Below are positions 63,901-64,000 of a stretch of 64,000 bases of DNA, in pieces; the stretch's first letter is position 1, and each line of letters opens with the position of its first letter. Source of the DNA: Bin5 sp965200685 (GTDB lineage Bacteria; Chloroflexota; Anaerolineae; Caldilineales; Caldilineaceae). The stretch lies in contig OZ241379.1 of assembly GCA_965200685.1 (NCBI GenBank), forward strand, positions 2,356,001 through 2,420,000. Direction: 5' to 3'. The notes beneath the pieces are model-generated. The model was given only the letters and a program-made list of their open reading frames with translations. It was not told where the DNA came from and made no database searches. A program made the translations under genes and the position numbers.

Positions 63901-64000
63901 GCACACTCTGCTGGTCGCCAGTGGCATCAGTTGCCGGGAGCAGATCCAACATTTCGCCGGGCGCATGCCGCTTCACATGGCCCAGGCATTGGCTGCGGCG
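60911..64000 (+). CDS. FAD-linked oxidase/Fe-S oxidoreductase, D-lactate dehydrogenase-like (3' end cut)
   Basis: The frame is open from the ATG at 60911 to the right edge, 1030 residues, probably near complete. The FAD-binding domain has PRGGGSSLAGQC and GGSIGNNATGSHS. The FAD-oxidase C domain has GAMSGEHGDG. Two [4Fe-4S] sites follow (CNGAGACRKLG with a later MCPSY, then CIGCKACKSECPS). The C-terminal half has cysteine-rich CCG motifs (ACCGRP, GCCGMAGDFG). This GlcD-GlpC fusion layout suits membrane-linked oxidation of D-lactate, glycolate or another 2-hydroxyacid. The ribosome site is weak. Confidence 0.9.
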   Translation, partial: MTLYATRQTETNLSPSAFSEAAQETQELVHLLDKAIDGEVRFDGYSRMLYSTDASPYQIQPLGVVIPRSADDVQATIALATQQHVPVLPRGGGSSLAGQCVGPAVVIDMSKYMDRILALDEEARTVTVQAGISVGTLNRTLAPLGLMLGPDPASADRATIGGSIGNNATGSHSILYGMMADNVIETSVVLSDGSATCFGPVDPRDLESRGRGTSLEAAIYRETSRIVRAHGEQILESWPRHWRRASGYNLDRLAAALSNGASSEHWEMFNSRFRPLNYDPARLADFNLAQLITGSEGTLAAISGATLQLVPRPQMTGLAVVHFDRLIDACAAIPDILETGPSASELLDKHLMDLARLQPEWAKRLHFVDGDPQAVLLTEYYGASTQELIGKLENLERHLRTRGWPGSIVTLLDPDRQKDVWDVRKAGLNILMSRRGDYKPVPGIEDVSVPPEKLAEYLEKILDFCRAQEDVPAIAVYAHASAGCLHVRPLLNLKDQKGIDILRVVGEHACELAVSFGGAMSGEHGDGLSRSYLHPRLFGPELYEAMRQVKAVFDPHDRMNPGKMIDAPPATENLRFGREYDTIELPTVFDWASDFGYSGAIEMCNGAGACRKLGMGTMCPSYIATKDEKDTTRGRANALRNALAGRIPHEEFFSAQMYEVMDLCIGCKACKSECPSTVDMARIKAEYLVHYYEKNGLPLFNRLMGLLPTLNGLLFRFARPLVPLINQSMKTTPLRTVLARVGIHPDRALPAYATESFSAWFRRTAMARAQGSMTDNTPGPRPQAPDVILFHDTWAEYNHPQVGQAALQVLEAAGYQVYLAMGRACCGRPLITGGQADKARKWVDQNVALLAPYAAQGIPIIGLEPSCILTLRDEYRDLASDRKRAQILADNAYTFEEFIAREVGARSQEDGGEPGPLADIWRANPGTVHLHGHCHQKALAGNEASVVALRAAGYVVQVIDSGCCGMAGDFGYAVDHYQVSRAIGEERLFPAVRAMPAHTLLVASGISCREQIQHFAGRMPLHMAQALAAA

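Overview
The window looks like chromosomal DNA from a bacterium of the phylum Chloroflexota (Anaerolineae/Caldilineae type). This placement is inferred from gene content and not from a marker search. Pointers are lipoproteins with Thr-Pro-rich linkers, a nusA-ylxR-infB-rbfA-DHH-truB-ribF cluster, SOS boxes of the Gram-positive GAAC-N4-GTTC type in front of recA and uvrA, many Tat/Sec lipoproteins and moderately high GC. Housekeeping genes are interrupted by AT-richer islands carrying restriction and defence-like genes.

Layout. 1-3.4 kb (minus): an isochorismatase-like hydrolase followed by a DinG-type exonuclease/helicase cut by the left edge. 3.6-9.2 kb (plus): bacterial dynamin, GNAT acetyltransferase, uvrA. 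9.3-14.9 kb: a Thr-Pro linker lipoprotein, then an accessory patch with a DUF4268 protein, an HsdS specificity subunit and an AlbA_2/Schlafen-type ATPase with no HsdM or HsdR, closed by a 53-bp direct repeat and tRNA-Arg(TCG). 15-21 kb: MazG-like pyrophosphohydrolase, a 41-aa membrane peptide, an EamA transporter, recA, tgt, uppP. 21.2-29.3 kb: nusA, ylxR, infB, rbfA, a DHH phosphoesterase, truB and ribF, all on the plus strand. 29.3-32.7 kb: a haem-c/SH3/propeller lipoprotein and a glycosyltransferase.

32.7-40.5 kb (minus) is a defence-like island. It has two paralogous FRG-domain/TPR proteins, visibly a tandem duplication that also copied the 3' end of the neighbouring type IIG restriction-modification gene. 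The remains of another RM gene lie between the copies. 40.6-53.7 kb (minus) holds a DUF6807 protein, gatB and a sugar operon: solute-binding protein, GH36 alpha-galactosidase, two permeases, TPP enzyme, Gfo/Idh/MocA oxidoreductase, GT4 glycosyltransferase and SDR. The operon has no ABC ATPase, and a strong hairpin separates the binding-protein gene from the rest. 54-57 kb (minus) is a compact two-gene restriction-modification system whose nuclease resembles NotI. 57-64 kb: a 5'-nucleotidase lipoprotein, an ATPase with a DUF234 domain, a broken gene, a glutaredoxin and a large FAD/Fe-S (D-lactate dehydrogenase-like) oxidoreductase running off the right edge.

The best candidates for new biology are the NotI-like pair, the duplicated FRG-TPR cassette beside the type IIG enzyme, and the methylase-free DUF4268-HsdS-AlbA_2 cluster behind a perfect 18-bp palindrome.
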